From positions 472,508 through 536,507 of the forward strand of contig NZ_LT706951.1 of the NCBI RefSeq assembly GCF_900155525.1: a DNA stretch of 64,000 nucleotides, given 5' to 3'. The notes under the pieces are model-generated. The model ran no database searches. It saw nothing but the letters and a program-made list of their open reading frames with translations, and was not told where the DNA came from. The DNA comes from Mailhella massiliensis. GTDB taxonomy: Bacteria > Desulfobacterota > Desulfovibrionia > Desulfovibrionales > Desulfovibrionaceae. The position numbers and the translations under genes are program-made. Positions 55,287-63,848 of this stretch are shown one piece after another (the stretch's first letter is position 1; each line of letters starts with the position of its first letter).

Positions 55287-56939
55287 ATGAACATCGGCAA
55301 CCATACCTTTGAAGAATTCAAATCTCTGGCGGAACGCTTTCACGGCTATGCCGCGCCCGGCCTGCTGCTCGGCGGCTACATGGTGGCTCTGGCAAAGAGG
55401 CATCTGCCGGAGGGCACGCTTTTCGAGGCCATTTCCGAAACGCGCAAATGCCTGCCCGACGCGGTGCAGCTTCTTTCCCTGTGCAGCATGGGCAACAACT
55501 GGGTCAAGGTGCGCAACCTGGGGCGCTATGCCGTCACCTTGTATGACAAGTACACAGGCAAGGGCGTACGCGTAAGCGTGGATCTTGAAAAGCTGAAGGC
55601 CTGGCCGGAATACTACGCCTGGCTCATGAAGAAAAAGCCCAAGCAGGCACAAGATGAAAAAAGGCTCCTGAGAGAAATAGAAGATGCGGGCGACACCATC
55701 TGCCGCGTGGAAGAAGTGGCCGTGCACACCGGCCTTCTGGGACATGCCCATACCGGTTCCGTATCGGTGTGCCCCGTCTGCGGGGAAGGCTACCCCACGG
55801 CGGACGGGCCCATCTGCCGCGCCTGCCAGGGCGAAACCTACTACGATTCCCGGGCGGCGCAGGCTCCTCAGGCGGCATCCTCCACGGGCGTACGCATCGT
55901 TCCCGCGGAAGAAGCCGTGGGCAAGGTGCTCGCCCACGACATGACGCGCATCGTTCCCGGCGAATTCAAGGGCAGCGCCTTCAGCGCTGGGCAGACCGTA
56001 AGCCCCGGCGACCTGTGCCGCCTTCAGCAGATAGGCCGTTTCGACGTGGCCGTGGTGGACGAGAACGCCGCCCCCTCGCCCAAGGGCGCACCGGCCCATG
56101 AAAACGAAGCCGCGGAAGCCTTCGCCCGCCGCATGGCCGGGCCCGGCGTACGCTACAGCCTTCCTCCCCGCGAAGGCAAAATCGATTTCGTGGCCGAATG
56201 TTCCGGCCTGCTTTCCGTAGACGTGAAGAAGCTGGAACGCTTCAATCTGGTCCCCGAGGTGATGTGCGCCTCCCGGCAGGACGCCACGCTGGTGCAGGAA
56301 GGCAAGAAAATCGCGGGAACCCGCGCCATTCCCCTGTTCCTCAGCCGCGAACACATGGGGCAGGCGCTTTCCGTTCTCGGAGAGGAACCTCTCTTCACGG
56401 TCACGCCTCTGCGCCGCGCCCGCATGGGCATACTGGTCACGGGTACGGAAGTATTCAACGGACTCATCGAGGACAAGTTCATCCCGGTCATGAGCGAAAA
56501 GGCCCGGCAGTACGGCTGCGACGTGCTGCGTACCGTCATCGTTCCCGACGACAGGGCGAAAATCGCCTCTGAAGTGAAGAACATGGTGGAAGCGGGCGTG
56601 GATCTGCTCGTGACCACGGGCGGCATGTCCGTGGACCCCGGCGACGTCACCCGTCCCGCCCTTCTGGATGCGGGACTTACGGACATGCTTTACGGTATGC
56701 CCGTACTGCCCGGAGCCATGGCCATGGTGGGGCGCATCTGCGCTCCCTCCGGCGACGTGCAGGTCATGGGCGTGCCCGCCTGCGCCCTGTTCTTCAAGAA
56801 CACCGTGTTCGACCTGCTGCTGCCCCGTCTTCTGGCAGGCCGCCGCATCACCCGCGGCGAACTGGCCCGCATGGGGGAAGGGGGCTACTGCCTCACCTGT
56901 TCCGTATGCACCTACCCCAAGTGCGGTTTCGGCAAATAG
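55287..56939 (+). CDS. FmdE-domain / MoeA-MogA-like molybdopterin-binding fusion protein
   Basis: The 550-aa protein joins an FmdE-type domain (residues 1-150: FHGYAAPGLLLGGYM and KCLPDAVQLLSLCSMGNNW) to a zinc-finger-like link (CPVCGEGYPTADGPICRAC near 165) and a MoCF-biosynthesis domain (residues 380-520: GILVTGTEVFNGLIEDKF and LLVTTGGMSVDPGDVTRP). It ends CLTCSVCTYPKCGFGK, with four Cys. FmdE binds or delivers molybdenum or tungsten in some anaerobes, while MoCF domains bind molybdopterin, so it may help insert the cofactor into a client enzyme. A start at 55269 with better spacing to GGAGC is an alternative. mobA follows. Confidence 0.85.
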   Translation: MNIGNHTFEEFKSLAERFHGYAAPGLLLGGYMVALAKRHLPEGTLFEAISETRKCLPDAVQLLSLCSMGNNWVKVRNLGRYAVTLYDKYTGKGVRVSVDLEKLKAWPEYYAWLMKKKPKQAQDEKRLLREIEDAGDTICRVEEVAVHTGLLGHAHTGSVSVCPVCGEGYPTADGPICRACQGETYYDSRAAQAPQAASSTGVRIVPAEEAVGKVLAHDMTRIVPGEFKGSAFSAGQTVSPGDLCRLQQIGRFDVAVVDENAAPSPKGAPAHENEAAEAFARRMAGPGVRYSLPPREGKIDFVAECSGLLSVDVKKLERFNLVPEVMCASRQDATLVQEGKKIAGTRAIPLFLSREHMGQALSVLGEEPLFTVTPLRRARMGILVTGTEVFNGLIEDKFIPVMSEKARQYGCDVLRTVIVPDDRAKIASEVKNMVEAGVDLLVTTGGMSVDPGDVTRPALLDAGLTDMLYGMPVLPGAMAMVGRICAPSGDVQVMGVPACALFFKNTVFDLLLPRLLAGRRITRGELARMGEGGYCLTCSVCTYPKCGFGK

Positions 56940-57075
56940 CAAAACGTCATGAATCCGCGCCTGCGGCCTCCCTGTGCGGCCGCAGGCCGAACGTCCCGGG
57001 CGCGCCGCAGTTTTCAGGCGCGCCTTTTCCACAACAGCCCCGATGTCAACGTCAACGCCCTGCGGAGTTTCCGGC

Positions 57076-57699
57076 ATGATCGGTCTTGTGCTGGCGGGAG
57101 GCCGCTCCTCCCGCTTCGGAAGCGACAAATCCCGCGCCGTGCTCCATCCCGGCGCAGGGAACATGACGGAATGGAGCTGCCGCCTGCTCGCCTCTCTTCC
57201 CGGCGTGGAATACGCGGCGGTTTCCTGCCGTCCGGCACAGGCAGGAGTGCTGCGGCAGGCGGGCCTGCTTCCCATTCCCGACGAGGCGGACGGCCCCCCC
57301 ACCCCGCTGCGCGGTCTTGTGGCCGCACTCAAAGCAGCCTCCACAGCCGTGCTGGTCATGCCCTGCGACCTTCCGCTCATGACGGCAGGCACGCTTTCCC
57401 TGCTTCTCGACGCCAGAAGAAAACGACGGGAGGAACATGCCTCCGCCCTTCTTCGTACCTGCTTTGTTCATGCCGACGGCCGCACGGAACCGCTGGTGGC
57501 CGTATATGAGTTTTCCAGTCTTCCCTGGCTGGAAGCCGCCCTGCACGAAGGCCGCTTCGGCATCCATTCCGCCCTGCCCTCATGGGGCAACAGCCTTGTG
57601 CCCTGCCCTGAGGAAACGGCCTTTTTGAATATGAATACTCCCGAAGAGCGCGAACGCGCCCTGCTGCTCATCAACGGTAAAGAAAACCTTCGTCCGTGA
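57076..57699 (+). CDS. mobA: Molybdenum cofactor guanylyltransferase
   Basis: The 207-aa protein begins MIGLVLAGGRSSRFGSDKS, the GTP-binding motif of MobA. DLPLMTAGTLSLLL near 100 and a HADGRTEPLVAVYE stretch near 140 fit the family. It adds GMP to molybdopterin to make the bis-MGD form used by DMSO-reductase-type enzymes, such as the oxidoreductase at 49444. TGCGGAG precedes the ATG. It lies 136 bases after the FmdE-MoeA gene; the frame upstream to 56974 is not supported by homology. Confidence 0.92.
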   Translation: MIGLVLAGGRSSRFGSDKSRAVLHPGAGNMTEWSCRLLASLPGVEYAAVSCRPAQAGVLRQAGLLPIPDEADGPPTPLRGLVAALKAASTAVLVMPCDLPLMTAGTLSLLLDARRKRREEHASALLRTCFVHADGRTEPLVAVYEFSSLPWLEAALHEGRFGIHSALPSWGNSLVPCPEETAFLNMNTPEERERALLLINGKENLRP

Positions 57700-57958
57700 T
57701 TTCCGGGAGCCGGAAGACGGCGCGGGTTCCGGGCCCTGGCCGCGCTCTTCGCCTTTTCATGCCCGCAAGGCTCCGCCTTTTGCCCTCCTCCTGAACAAGG
57801 CAGATTGTTTTCTCCCTTCCTCCCACAGAAAAAATCCGGGAAGCGGCCGGAACGCGCCGCTCCGCCTGCCGCCCCATCTTCCACAAGAAGCCCGGGGCGG
57901 CCTTTTCTTTGTCGACGGCTTTTTCTCCCGCGCCCCATGCCTGCCCGGAAAACAGGCA
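57700..57958. other. Convergent intergenic region between mobA and selD
   Basis: I see no supported gene. A perfect 8-bp hairpin (CATGCCTG / CAGGCATG) lies near 57937-57960. It lacks a U-tract on either strand suited to mobA. Confidence 0.5.
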
Positions 57959-57988
57959 TGAAAAAAGGCCCCTGAAAAGCAGGAAGCC
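57959..57988 (-). terminator. Terminator of the selenium operon
   Basis: On the minus strand GGC-TTCCTG pairs with CAGGGG-CC around CTTTT (two G-U pairs and a bulge) and is followed by TTTTTT. It lies about 22 nt past the selD stop. Confidence 0.55.
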
Positions 57989-58010
57989 GTTTTTTTTCAG
58001 CCGCACGCCG

Positions 58011-59078
58011 CTAAAGCAGAATCAGTCTCGACTTTCCTTCCCGCTGGGGAGTTGCACGGCCCACGAAGAACGCCGGTTCCCCCAGGGCTGCAAGCCTTTC
58101 GCAGGCTTCCTGCCGCCGCGCTTCGGGCACGGCCAGAAGAAGCCCGCCGGAGGTCTGCGCGTCGAAGACCAGCGTGGAACGCAGCTCATCCGCACTTTCG
58201 GTCACGATGGTGCGGCAGGCGCAGTAATCGCGGTTGCGGTAGGTGCCCGCGGGAATAAGCCCGCAGGAGGCGAATTCCTCCACCTGCGGCATGAAGGGCA
58301 GAAGGCCGGTTTCCAGTTCCACGCATACATGGGAACCTCTCGCCATTTCCAGCACATGTCCTCCCAGACCGAAACCGGTGATGTCCGTGGCGGCCTTCAG
58401 CTGCATGGCGCGTATCACCTCCGCGCCGCGGGAGTTCAGCCTTGTGGTCCAGCGGTACATTTCCTGTTCCGCCTCATCGCCCCCCGGCCACTTCGCCTTG
58501 ATGGCCGTGGCAAGCACGCCTGTCCCCAGAGGCTTGGTAAGAATAAGGGCATCCCCCGGCTGCAGGGCGTCGTTCTTCGCCGCGTGCGCCGGGTCGATCA
58601 CGCCCGTGACCGAAAGGCCGAACTTGATCCAATCGTCATCCAGCGTGTGCCCTCCCGCGAGCACGGCCCCGGATTCCGCCACCTTTTCCATGGCCCCGGA
58701 AAGAATATCCGCCAGAACGGACATGGGCGTATCCGATTCCGCCGAAGGCGAGGGAAAAGACGCGATGTTCATGACCGACCAGGGCGTTCCGCCCATGGCA
58801 TACACGTCGGAAAGGGCGTTGGCCGCAGCCGTCTGCCCGAAAAGACGCGCATCGTTGCCTATGGGGCCGAGTATGTCCACCGTCTGTACCAGCGCCATGC
58901 CCGCAGGCGGGGCCTTGATGAGCACGGCATCCTCGTTGTTGGAAAAGCCGTGCAGAATGCGGCCTTCCCTGTCGGGCGGCGGGGTGATGTCGGCAAGTAT
59001 CTGCTCCAGCAACGCCGGAGAAGCCTTGGCCGCTCAGCCGGCCCCTTTCGTCTTGTCCATAAGGCAGTATGTCGCCAT
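58011..59078 (-). CDS. selD: Selenide, water dikinase, selenocysteine-containing
   Basis: The gene reads through a TGA at 59036-59034. From the ATG at 59078 (AAGGAG 6 nt upstream) it gives MATYCLMDKTKGAG-U-AAK, so codon 15 is the catalytic Sec/Cys site of SelD (usual pattern GxG-C/U-x-x-K). The body of 355 residues has NNEDAVLIKA near 46, TVDILGPIGND near 63, AGGHTLDDDW near 120 and TDITGFGLGGHVLEMA near 220. SelD makes selenophosphate from selenide and ATP for selenocysteine and selenouridine. A perfect 7-bp hairpin with loop GUU follows the TGA, matching a bacterial SECIS. It is last in the yedE operon. Gene calling without recoding starts it at 59012, without its catalytic site. Confidence 0.93.
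59004..59020 (-). promoter_or_regulatory. SECIS hairpin of selD
   Basis: CTCCGGC and GCTGGAG pair over 7 bp (one G-U) with the loop GTT, starting 13 nt after the TGA (59036-59034). Distance and a G at the top of the loop agree with bacterial SECIS elements bound by SelB. Confidence 0.75.
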
Positions 59079-59116
59079 AGCCTCTCCTTTGAGTCTGCCG
59101 TGCCCGGCATCCGTCC

Positions 59117-60046
59117 TTAAATCCGCCCGCCCGGCAACGATGTCAGCCGTTCCCGGCACATGATCGCCGCTCTGCCCACAAAGGGCATGAAGGCGGCAAT
59201 GCCCGTTGCAGGCGTGGGCTTCGTCAATTCCCCCGTGAACCTCGCCCCCTGTGCGGCCAGAAGGCAGGCCTCCTTCAGCGGAATATCCGCCGCCGCCAAA
59301 GCGGTAAGCAGCCCGGCGACGAGATCGCCCGTACCGCCCACAGGCTCCATGAAGGGAATGCAGGGGCTGTCCACCCTGCCGCATACCCGACCTTCCTCCA
59401 CCACCATGTCCACCGCTCCCTTGACCAGCAGAAGGCGCGCGCTGTCGCCGTGCTCCCAGGCAAGGCCGGCCAGTTCCGGGGTTTCTCTGCCTTCGGCAAG
59501 CAGAAAGCCCCGGGTATAGAACGGATGCGGCGCCTTTTCATCCGCAAGAAAGGCCAGCTCCCCGGCATCGGGCGTGAACACGTCGTAACGCGAGGCGTAA
59601 CCGCTCATCTTCGCGGCGTACATGAACCCCGCATCCGCAATAAGAACGGGCATGGGCCTCTTGCGTTCCTCCAGCGCCATGAGTATGCGGTTGTGTCCGT
59701 CCACACTGGGGAAAAGATAGTGGAAGGTCAAGCCTCCCAGCGTTTCCGCATCCGGCGTGCCCAGCCAGGAGGCGAGATGGGCATACAGTCTTGTGCTCCC
59801 CTGCGAGGAACCGCAGTCCCCGGCAAGCAGAAGAAGCGGAGCTTCGCCGCCCAGAGCCTCCAGCGCCAGTATCGCCGCTGCGGCAAGGGCGGGAGTCCCT
59901 CTCTCCACCGGTACGGCGGGAGGAAGTTCGCCCTCCCCGCACACCTTCACATCGGCGGGAACAAGCCGTCCGTCTTCCACCTTCCATGTGCCCATGCACA
60001 GCGGAAAGGCATCGTCCGGCACGGTGCCGCATATCAGAGTGCGCAT
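59117..60046 (-). CDS. Ribokinase/NAD(P)H-hydrate dehydratase-like kinase in selenium operon
   Basis: The 309-aa protein has the ribokinase-fold signature VGGTGDLVAGLLTALAAA near residue 250 and the loop LLLLAGDCGSSQGSTRLYAH near 70, in which the ATP pocket and a catalytic Asp are expected. The substrate is unknown. It is placed between a DUF3343-like gene and selD and starts 13 nt inside the previous gene (overlap), so it is translationally coupled. AAGGAGG lies 7 nt before the ATG at 60046. A role in selenium handling is an inference from its place only. Confidence 0.75.
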   Translation of the reverse strand: MRTLICGTVPDDAFPLCMGTWKVEDGRLVPADVKVCGEGELPPAVPVERGTPALAAAAILALEALGGEAPLLLLAGDCGSSQGSTRLYAHLASWLGTPDAETLGGLTFHYLFPSVDGHNRILMALEERKRPMPVLIADAGFMYAAKMSGYASRYDVFTPDAGELAFLADEKAPHPFYTRGFLLAEGRETPELAGLAWEHGDSARLLLVKGAVDMVVEEGRVCGRVDSPCIPFMEPVGGTGDLVAGLLTALAAADIPLKEACLLAAQGARFTGELTKPTPATGIAAFMPFVGRAAIMCRERLTSLPGGRI

Positions 60047-60612
60047 GTACCGCCTCCTTCCCGCCACAGGCGGCGGGCTTCCAGAAAAGCCTTCTGCAGC
60101 GCATAGGAACAGAGGGTATGGCCCCGCACCCGCGGCTCTTCCGCGCCGCGTATGTCCTGCCCCACCAGCAGGGAGGCAAGGTAGGGTACGTCCGGGCAGC
60201 CGCCGCCGGAAACATTGACGATGCGCCCGGATGCCTTTTCCACGGTGATCTTCACATTGGCGGCCTGCACCATGAACCATTCCCCGTAATCCTTCACGCG
60301 GAAAAGGGAAACCGGCTCCAGCATGGGACCGCTTACGGGAACGACGGCCATGGGGCTGAGTCTTTCCTCCTCAAGAACGCGCCTTACGGCCGACTCCATG
60401 AGCAGGGGAAAGGTCACCACCATGTCGCACCCGGTACGCAGTTCCGGCGGAGGTCCCTTGACCTCCACCGGAAAACCGGCCGCCTGAAGACGGCGCTCCG
60501 CCTGAATGACCTCTCCGGTATGCTGAAAGACCAGAAAGCCCTTCTCCACACCGTGGCCTTCCGAAGCGCCGCTTCCGCGTTTCTTCCACCAGCCGGTCAA
60601 GCGTCCGAACAT
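60034..60612 (-). CDS. DUF3343-like protein with extra C-terminal domain, selenium operon
   Basis: The 192-aa protein has an N-terminal part (FLVFQHTGEVIQAERRLQAAG near residue 26 and PPPELRTGCDMVVTFPL near 54) like the DUF3343 family, whose members are often linked with yedE/yedF selenium genes. The C-terminal half (WFMVQAANVKITVEKASGR near 110, VSGGGCPDVPYLASLL near 134) is not recognised. Cys-61 and Cys-139 may be of interest as selenium or sulfur carriers. It starts at the yedF stop (TAATG) and overlaps the kinase gene. Confidence 0.7.
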   Translation of the reverse strand: MFGRLTGWWKKRGSGASEGHGVEKGFLVFQHTGEVIQAERRLQAAGFPVEVKGPPPELRTGCDMVVTFPLLMESAVRRVLEEERLSPMAVVPVSGPMLEPVSLFRVKDYGEWFMVQAANVKITVEKASGRIVNVSGGGCPDVPYLASLLVGQDIRGAEEPRVRGHTLCSYALQKAFLEARRLWREGGGTCAL

Positions 60613-60815
60613 TACCTGCGAAGCTCCAGACGGACGATGCCGTCGCCTTCTTCCTTCGCCTCCACCTTCCAGCCGTTCTTGGCCGCGGCGCGACTCACGT
60701 TCTCCTGGCTTGTGGTATTGTCCACCAGTACGTCGACAGGTTCCTCACCGGAAAGATGAGGATACACCATAAGTACGGGCTGAGGGCAGGAAAGCCCGCG
60801 CGTATCAATAAGCAT
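60612..60815 (-). CDS. yedF: Short YedF/TusA-like sulfurtransferase-fold protein
   Basis: The 67-aa protein has DTRGLSCPQPVLM at its N-terminus, with Cys in the CPxP motif of TusA/SirA/YedF proteins, and IVRLELRR at the end. It lacks the DsrE-like second domain found in many YedF. YedF is a candidate selenium carrier or redox partner in selenium metabolism. Its start lies 21 nt after yedE, and its stop overlaps the next start by one base. Confidence 0.88.
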   Translation of the reverse strand: MLIDTRGLSCPQPVLMVYPHLSGEEPVDVLVDNTTSQENVSRAAAKNGWKVEAKEEGDGIVRLELRR

Positions 60816-60836
60816 AGCAGTCTCCTTCAGTCAATG

Positions 60837-61925
60837 TCAGGCCTTTTTCGAAAAGGCGAATCCGATGAACAGGCAGAGGGCAAGACCGATGATGGTGGCA
60901 TGAGCGCCGTACACGCCGATGCCGGCGGCGGAGCTGGCCGTACCGAGGTTGTGCGCCATGGCCGCGCCCGCCAGCATACCGAGGGCGAAGATGGCCGCGT
61001 CGCTGTCGCCTTCACCGGCCATGAAGAGCTGCCTGCCGGGGCAGCCGCCGGCAAGAGCGAAGGCAAGTCCCGCCGTCACCATGCCGAGGAAGTTCCAGAG
61101 TCCGTCGGTATGAGCCACGGGCTGATTTTCAAAACCGGCATGGAAGCCGCCGGTGAGCAGGTTGGCGACAATGGCCGCCGCAAACATGGCCGCCACACCG
61201 AAAAAGAGGTGCCCGTAACGGAAAAGAATGAGGTCGCGGAACGCTCCCATGGTGCAGAAGCGGCTGCGCTGCGCCAGAGCGCCGATAACGAGGGCCACTC
61301 CGAAGGAAAGCAGGAAGGGAGCATGAGCCGCGCCGGGGCCGCTGACGGAATAGAAGAGCGGGCCGCTCTGCGCCTGACCGGAAACCTGCGGGAAGGCAAC
61401 ATACAGGCCCAGCAGTCCCGCCATGAGCAGGGGGAACAGCCAGCCCGCGGCCGCGTTCTGCTTCGTGCTGCTGCCCAGCGAATACCCGCGCCTGAAGAAG
61501 AAGGTACCCCCCGCAATGCCGCAGATCAGCCCGGCAAGGCCGAACAGCGCGTTGCCGTCGCCGCCTGCAAGGCGGAGAATCGTACGCCACGGACAGCCGA
61601 GAAAGACCAGCGCGCCCATGGCCGCAATCATGCCGAGAACGAAGCGCACCAGCGGCGAGGAACCGCCGCGGGGGCGGAATTCGCCTGCGGCCAGAGCCAT
61701 GCCCAGGGAACCGAGCACGAAACCGATGATTTCAGGGCGGATATACTGCACGATGGCGGCGCGGTGCAGGCCGAGCCCGCCCGCAATGTCGCGCTCAAAG
61801 CAGGCTACGCAAATGCCCATGTTGGCGGGATTGCCGAATTTCTGCAGCAGAATGGCCGCAGCTCCGATGACGGCGCCGACAATAATGATGCCGGCCGTGC
61901 TGGCAAAGGGGTTCTTGCCGTTCAT
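60837..61925 (-). CDS. yedE: YedE-type selenium (selenite/selenide) transporter
   Basis: The 362-aa membrane protein has about nine hydrophobic segments, with the YeeE/YedE motifs FLGCPWRTILRLAGGD near residue 107, AQRSRFCTMGAFRD near 218 and LAGGCPGRQLFMAGEG near 293. Their conserved Cys are typical of the sulfur/selenium transport family. Selenium-linked YedE proteins are candidate selenium transporters. It begins the five-gene operon yedE-yedF-DUF3343-like-kinase-selD. GGAGGAG lies 7 nt before the ATG. Genes for SelA/SelB/tRNA(Sec) are not in this window. Confidence 0.9.
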   Translation of the reverse strand: MNGKNPFASTAGIIIVGAVIGAAAILLQKFGNPANMGICVACFERDIAGGLGLHRAAIVQYIRPEIIGFVLGSLGMALAAGEFRPRGGSSPLVRFVLGMIAAMGALVFLGCPWRTILRLAGGDGNALFGLAGLICGIAGGTFFFRRGYSLGSSTKQNAAAGWLFPLLMAGLLGLYVAFPQVSGQAQSGPLFYSVSGPGAAHAPFLLSFGVALVIGALAQRSRFCTMGAFRDLILFRYGHLFFGVAAMFAAAIVANLLTGGFHAGFENQPVAHTDGLWNFLGMVTAGLAFALAGGCPGRQLFMAGEGDSDAAIFALGMLAGAAMAHNLGTASSAAGIGVYGAHATIIGLALCLFIGFAFSKKA

Positions 61926-62334
61926 GAAAAGGCTCCTCCATGAGAATGTGTCACATTGCCGTGCCGCAACGCAGTATAGAGCGAAACGGAATCCGTGTAC
62001 CCGGCACGGAAAAGGCGGAAGGAAGAGCCTTGAAATTCAGGCGGAAAAAATCATGCGCGCCCGAAAAGAGTCCAGGGAACTTCCAGTTCCGCCGAACCCG
62101 GGCGTCAGGTAGCGCCGCGGAAGATCACTTCCGCGGAAAAAGCGGATATGCTCCGCCCTGTATCCCTGATTGCGAACATGGTTTCCCCTGACATGATTTT
62201 TCTCTTCTATATCCCGGGGCATGGGCCTTTGCAAGAAAAATATGGCCGAAACGCATCCACCACAACGTTTTTACGCCCCCCCTTGCGGGGCTGCTCTACG
62301 GGTGCTACATAACAAAACCTGCTCTGGAGGTTTT
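61926..62334. other. Divergent promoter region of yedE and azlC
   Basis: This 409-base stretch contains no supported gene. CCCC-TTG-CGGGG near 62279-62290 may form a hairpin in the azlC leader. No regulator site was recognised. Confidence 0.4.
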
Positions 62335-63063
62335 ATGGCGTTCTCCCCTCTGCGCCCGGATAAAGGCACGGCTGCCGCGGCCCTGGCAGCCTTCCGCGTC
62401 ACGCTGCCCATACTCGTGGGCTTCGGCTTCTGCGGATTCTCCTACGGTCTGTACATGCACTCCCTGGGCTTTGCTCCCATCGTGCCCGTCATCATGGCCA
62501 CCACCATTCTCGCGGGTTCTCTGGAATTCATCATGGCCAGTATGCTCATCGGTCCCTTCGCCCCGCTCACGGCCTTCACCGTGGGCCTCGTGGTCAACGC
62601 AAGGCACCTTTTCTACGGCATCGCCATGCTGGATGCCTACCGCGGCGCCGGAATGCGGAAGGGATACCTCGTCTGCGGCCTCATCGACGAAACCTTTTCC
62701 ATACTCCAGTCCGAACCCGTGCCCGAAGGGCTGAACAGGCATCAGTACGCGTTCTTCGTCACGCTGTTCAATCACAGCTACTGGGTGTTCTCCACCGCGG
62801 CGGGCGCATACTTCGGCAGCGCCCTGCCCTTCAGCACCCGGGGGCTGGAATTCGTGCTTCCCGCGCTGTTTCTCGCCATCTTCACGGCAAGCTGGCAGAA
62901 GGAAGGCAGTCACGCTTCCTCCCTCATCGGGCTTTCCGTCACCTTTCTCTGCCTGCTTGTTTTCGGGCCGGAATACTTTCTTCTGCCTTCCATGGCCATC
63001 ATCATCGTGCTTCTGCTTCTCTTCCGCAAAAAACTCTCTTCCTCCGCAGGAGAACGGTCATGA
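62335..63063 (+). CDS. azlC: AzlC-family branched-chain amino acid exporter subunit
   Basis: The 242-aa inner-membrane protein has seven or so hydrophobic helices and the AzlC pattern GFGFCGFSYGLYMHSLGF near residue 29 and NARHLFYGIAML near residue 86. With AzlD it exports branched-chain amino acids or their analogues. CTGGAGG lies 5 nt before the ATG. The azlD start overlaps its stop by 4 bases (ATGA). Confidence 0.92.
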   Translation: MAFSPLRPDKGTAAAALAAFRVTLPILVGFGFCGFSYGLYMHSLGFAPIVPVIMATTILAGSLEFIMASMLIGPFAPLTAFTVGLVVNARHLFYGIAMLDAYRGAGMRKGYLVCGLIDETFSILQSEPVPEGLNRHQYAFFVTLFNHSYWVFSTAAGAYFGSALPFSTRGLEFVLPALFLAIFTASWQKEGSHASSLIGLSVTFLCLLVFGPEYFLLPSMAIIIVLLLLFRKKLSSSAGERS

Positions 63064-63380
63064 CCACCCTTCAGACAGCCGTCATGATAGGCCTTGCCGC
63101 CCTGTCCACGCAGATCACGCGCTGGGCGCCCTTTCTGCTTTTCCGCAAAAAAACGCCGGACCTCGTGGCCTACCTCGGCACGGTGCTTCCCTCGGCCATC
63201 TGGGGGATGCTCGTGGTGTACTGTTTCAAAAGCGGCACGCTCGTCGAAGGCAGTTCCGGCCTTGCGGAAGCGCTGGCCGCCGCCTTCACCATCGCCCTTC
63301 AGATGTGGAAAAAGAACATGGCCCTGACCATAGCGGGCGGCACCTTCTGCTACATGGCGCTCGTGCGTCTGGCCGCCTGA
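63060..63380 (+). CDS. azlD: AzlD-family branched-chain amino acid exporter subunit
   Basis: The 106-aa protein has four hydrophobic segments and ITRWAPFLLFRKK near residue 20, typical of AzlD. It is the small partner of AzlC and is translated from an ATGA overlap. Confidence 0.9.
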   Translation: MTTLQTAVMIGLAALSTQITRWAPFLLFRKKTPDLVAYLGTVLPSAIWGMLVVYCFKSGTLVEGSSGLAEALAAAFTIALQMWKKNMALTIAGGTFCYMALVRLAA

Positions 63381-63848
63381 TGCGCAGAGGCACGCCTTCC
63401 GGCCCCCTGTACGGAAGTCCCGTCCGGCCTCCGGCCCGGAGTCTCCGCCGTAGCCATCCGGGCACAGGGAAGACTTTTCCCCAAAAAGCAAGCCGCAGTT
63501 CTCCCCTCCCCGCGGGCAGAGCAGCGGCTTCTGCGGAATACGTATCCGTCAGTCTGTTCCGCTTTTGAAGCGGCCCTTCTGACTGCCTTTCCCCGGAAGA
63601 ACGGATATCCGTGCAGGATACGATTCGGGGCCGATGGGACCTGCGCCCTTTCCCGCCGTACCGGCCGCATGTCCCATCGATCCCATCGCGGCACACGGTT
63701 TTCGTGGATTTCCCGCAGCACGCCCCTTCCTTCTTCCGCCGCGTCGACTTTCCCCGGCTTCCGGCGTAACATGAACCGCGTCCGCCGCATGAGGAATGCG
63801 GATTTTCTCTGAATGCCTGCCGGGGCCGACGGCCCGAGGAGTCTTTCC
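63381..63848. other. Intergenic region after azlD
   Basis: About 470 bases with no supported gene on either strand. CCGCAT / ATGCGG (63785-63801) followed by ATTTTCTC is a possible weak terminator, but it lies 400 bases past azlD. Confidence 0.45.

Noticed and set aside
55035-57392. 785-aa open frame on the minus strand
   Set aside because: It is antisense to the FmdE-MoeA and mobA genes, both with clear motifs.
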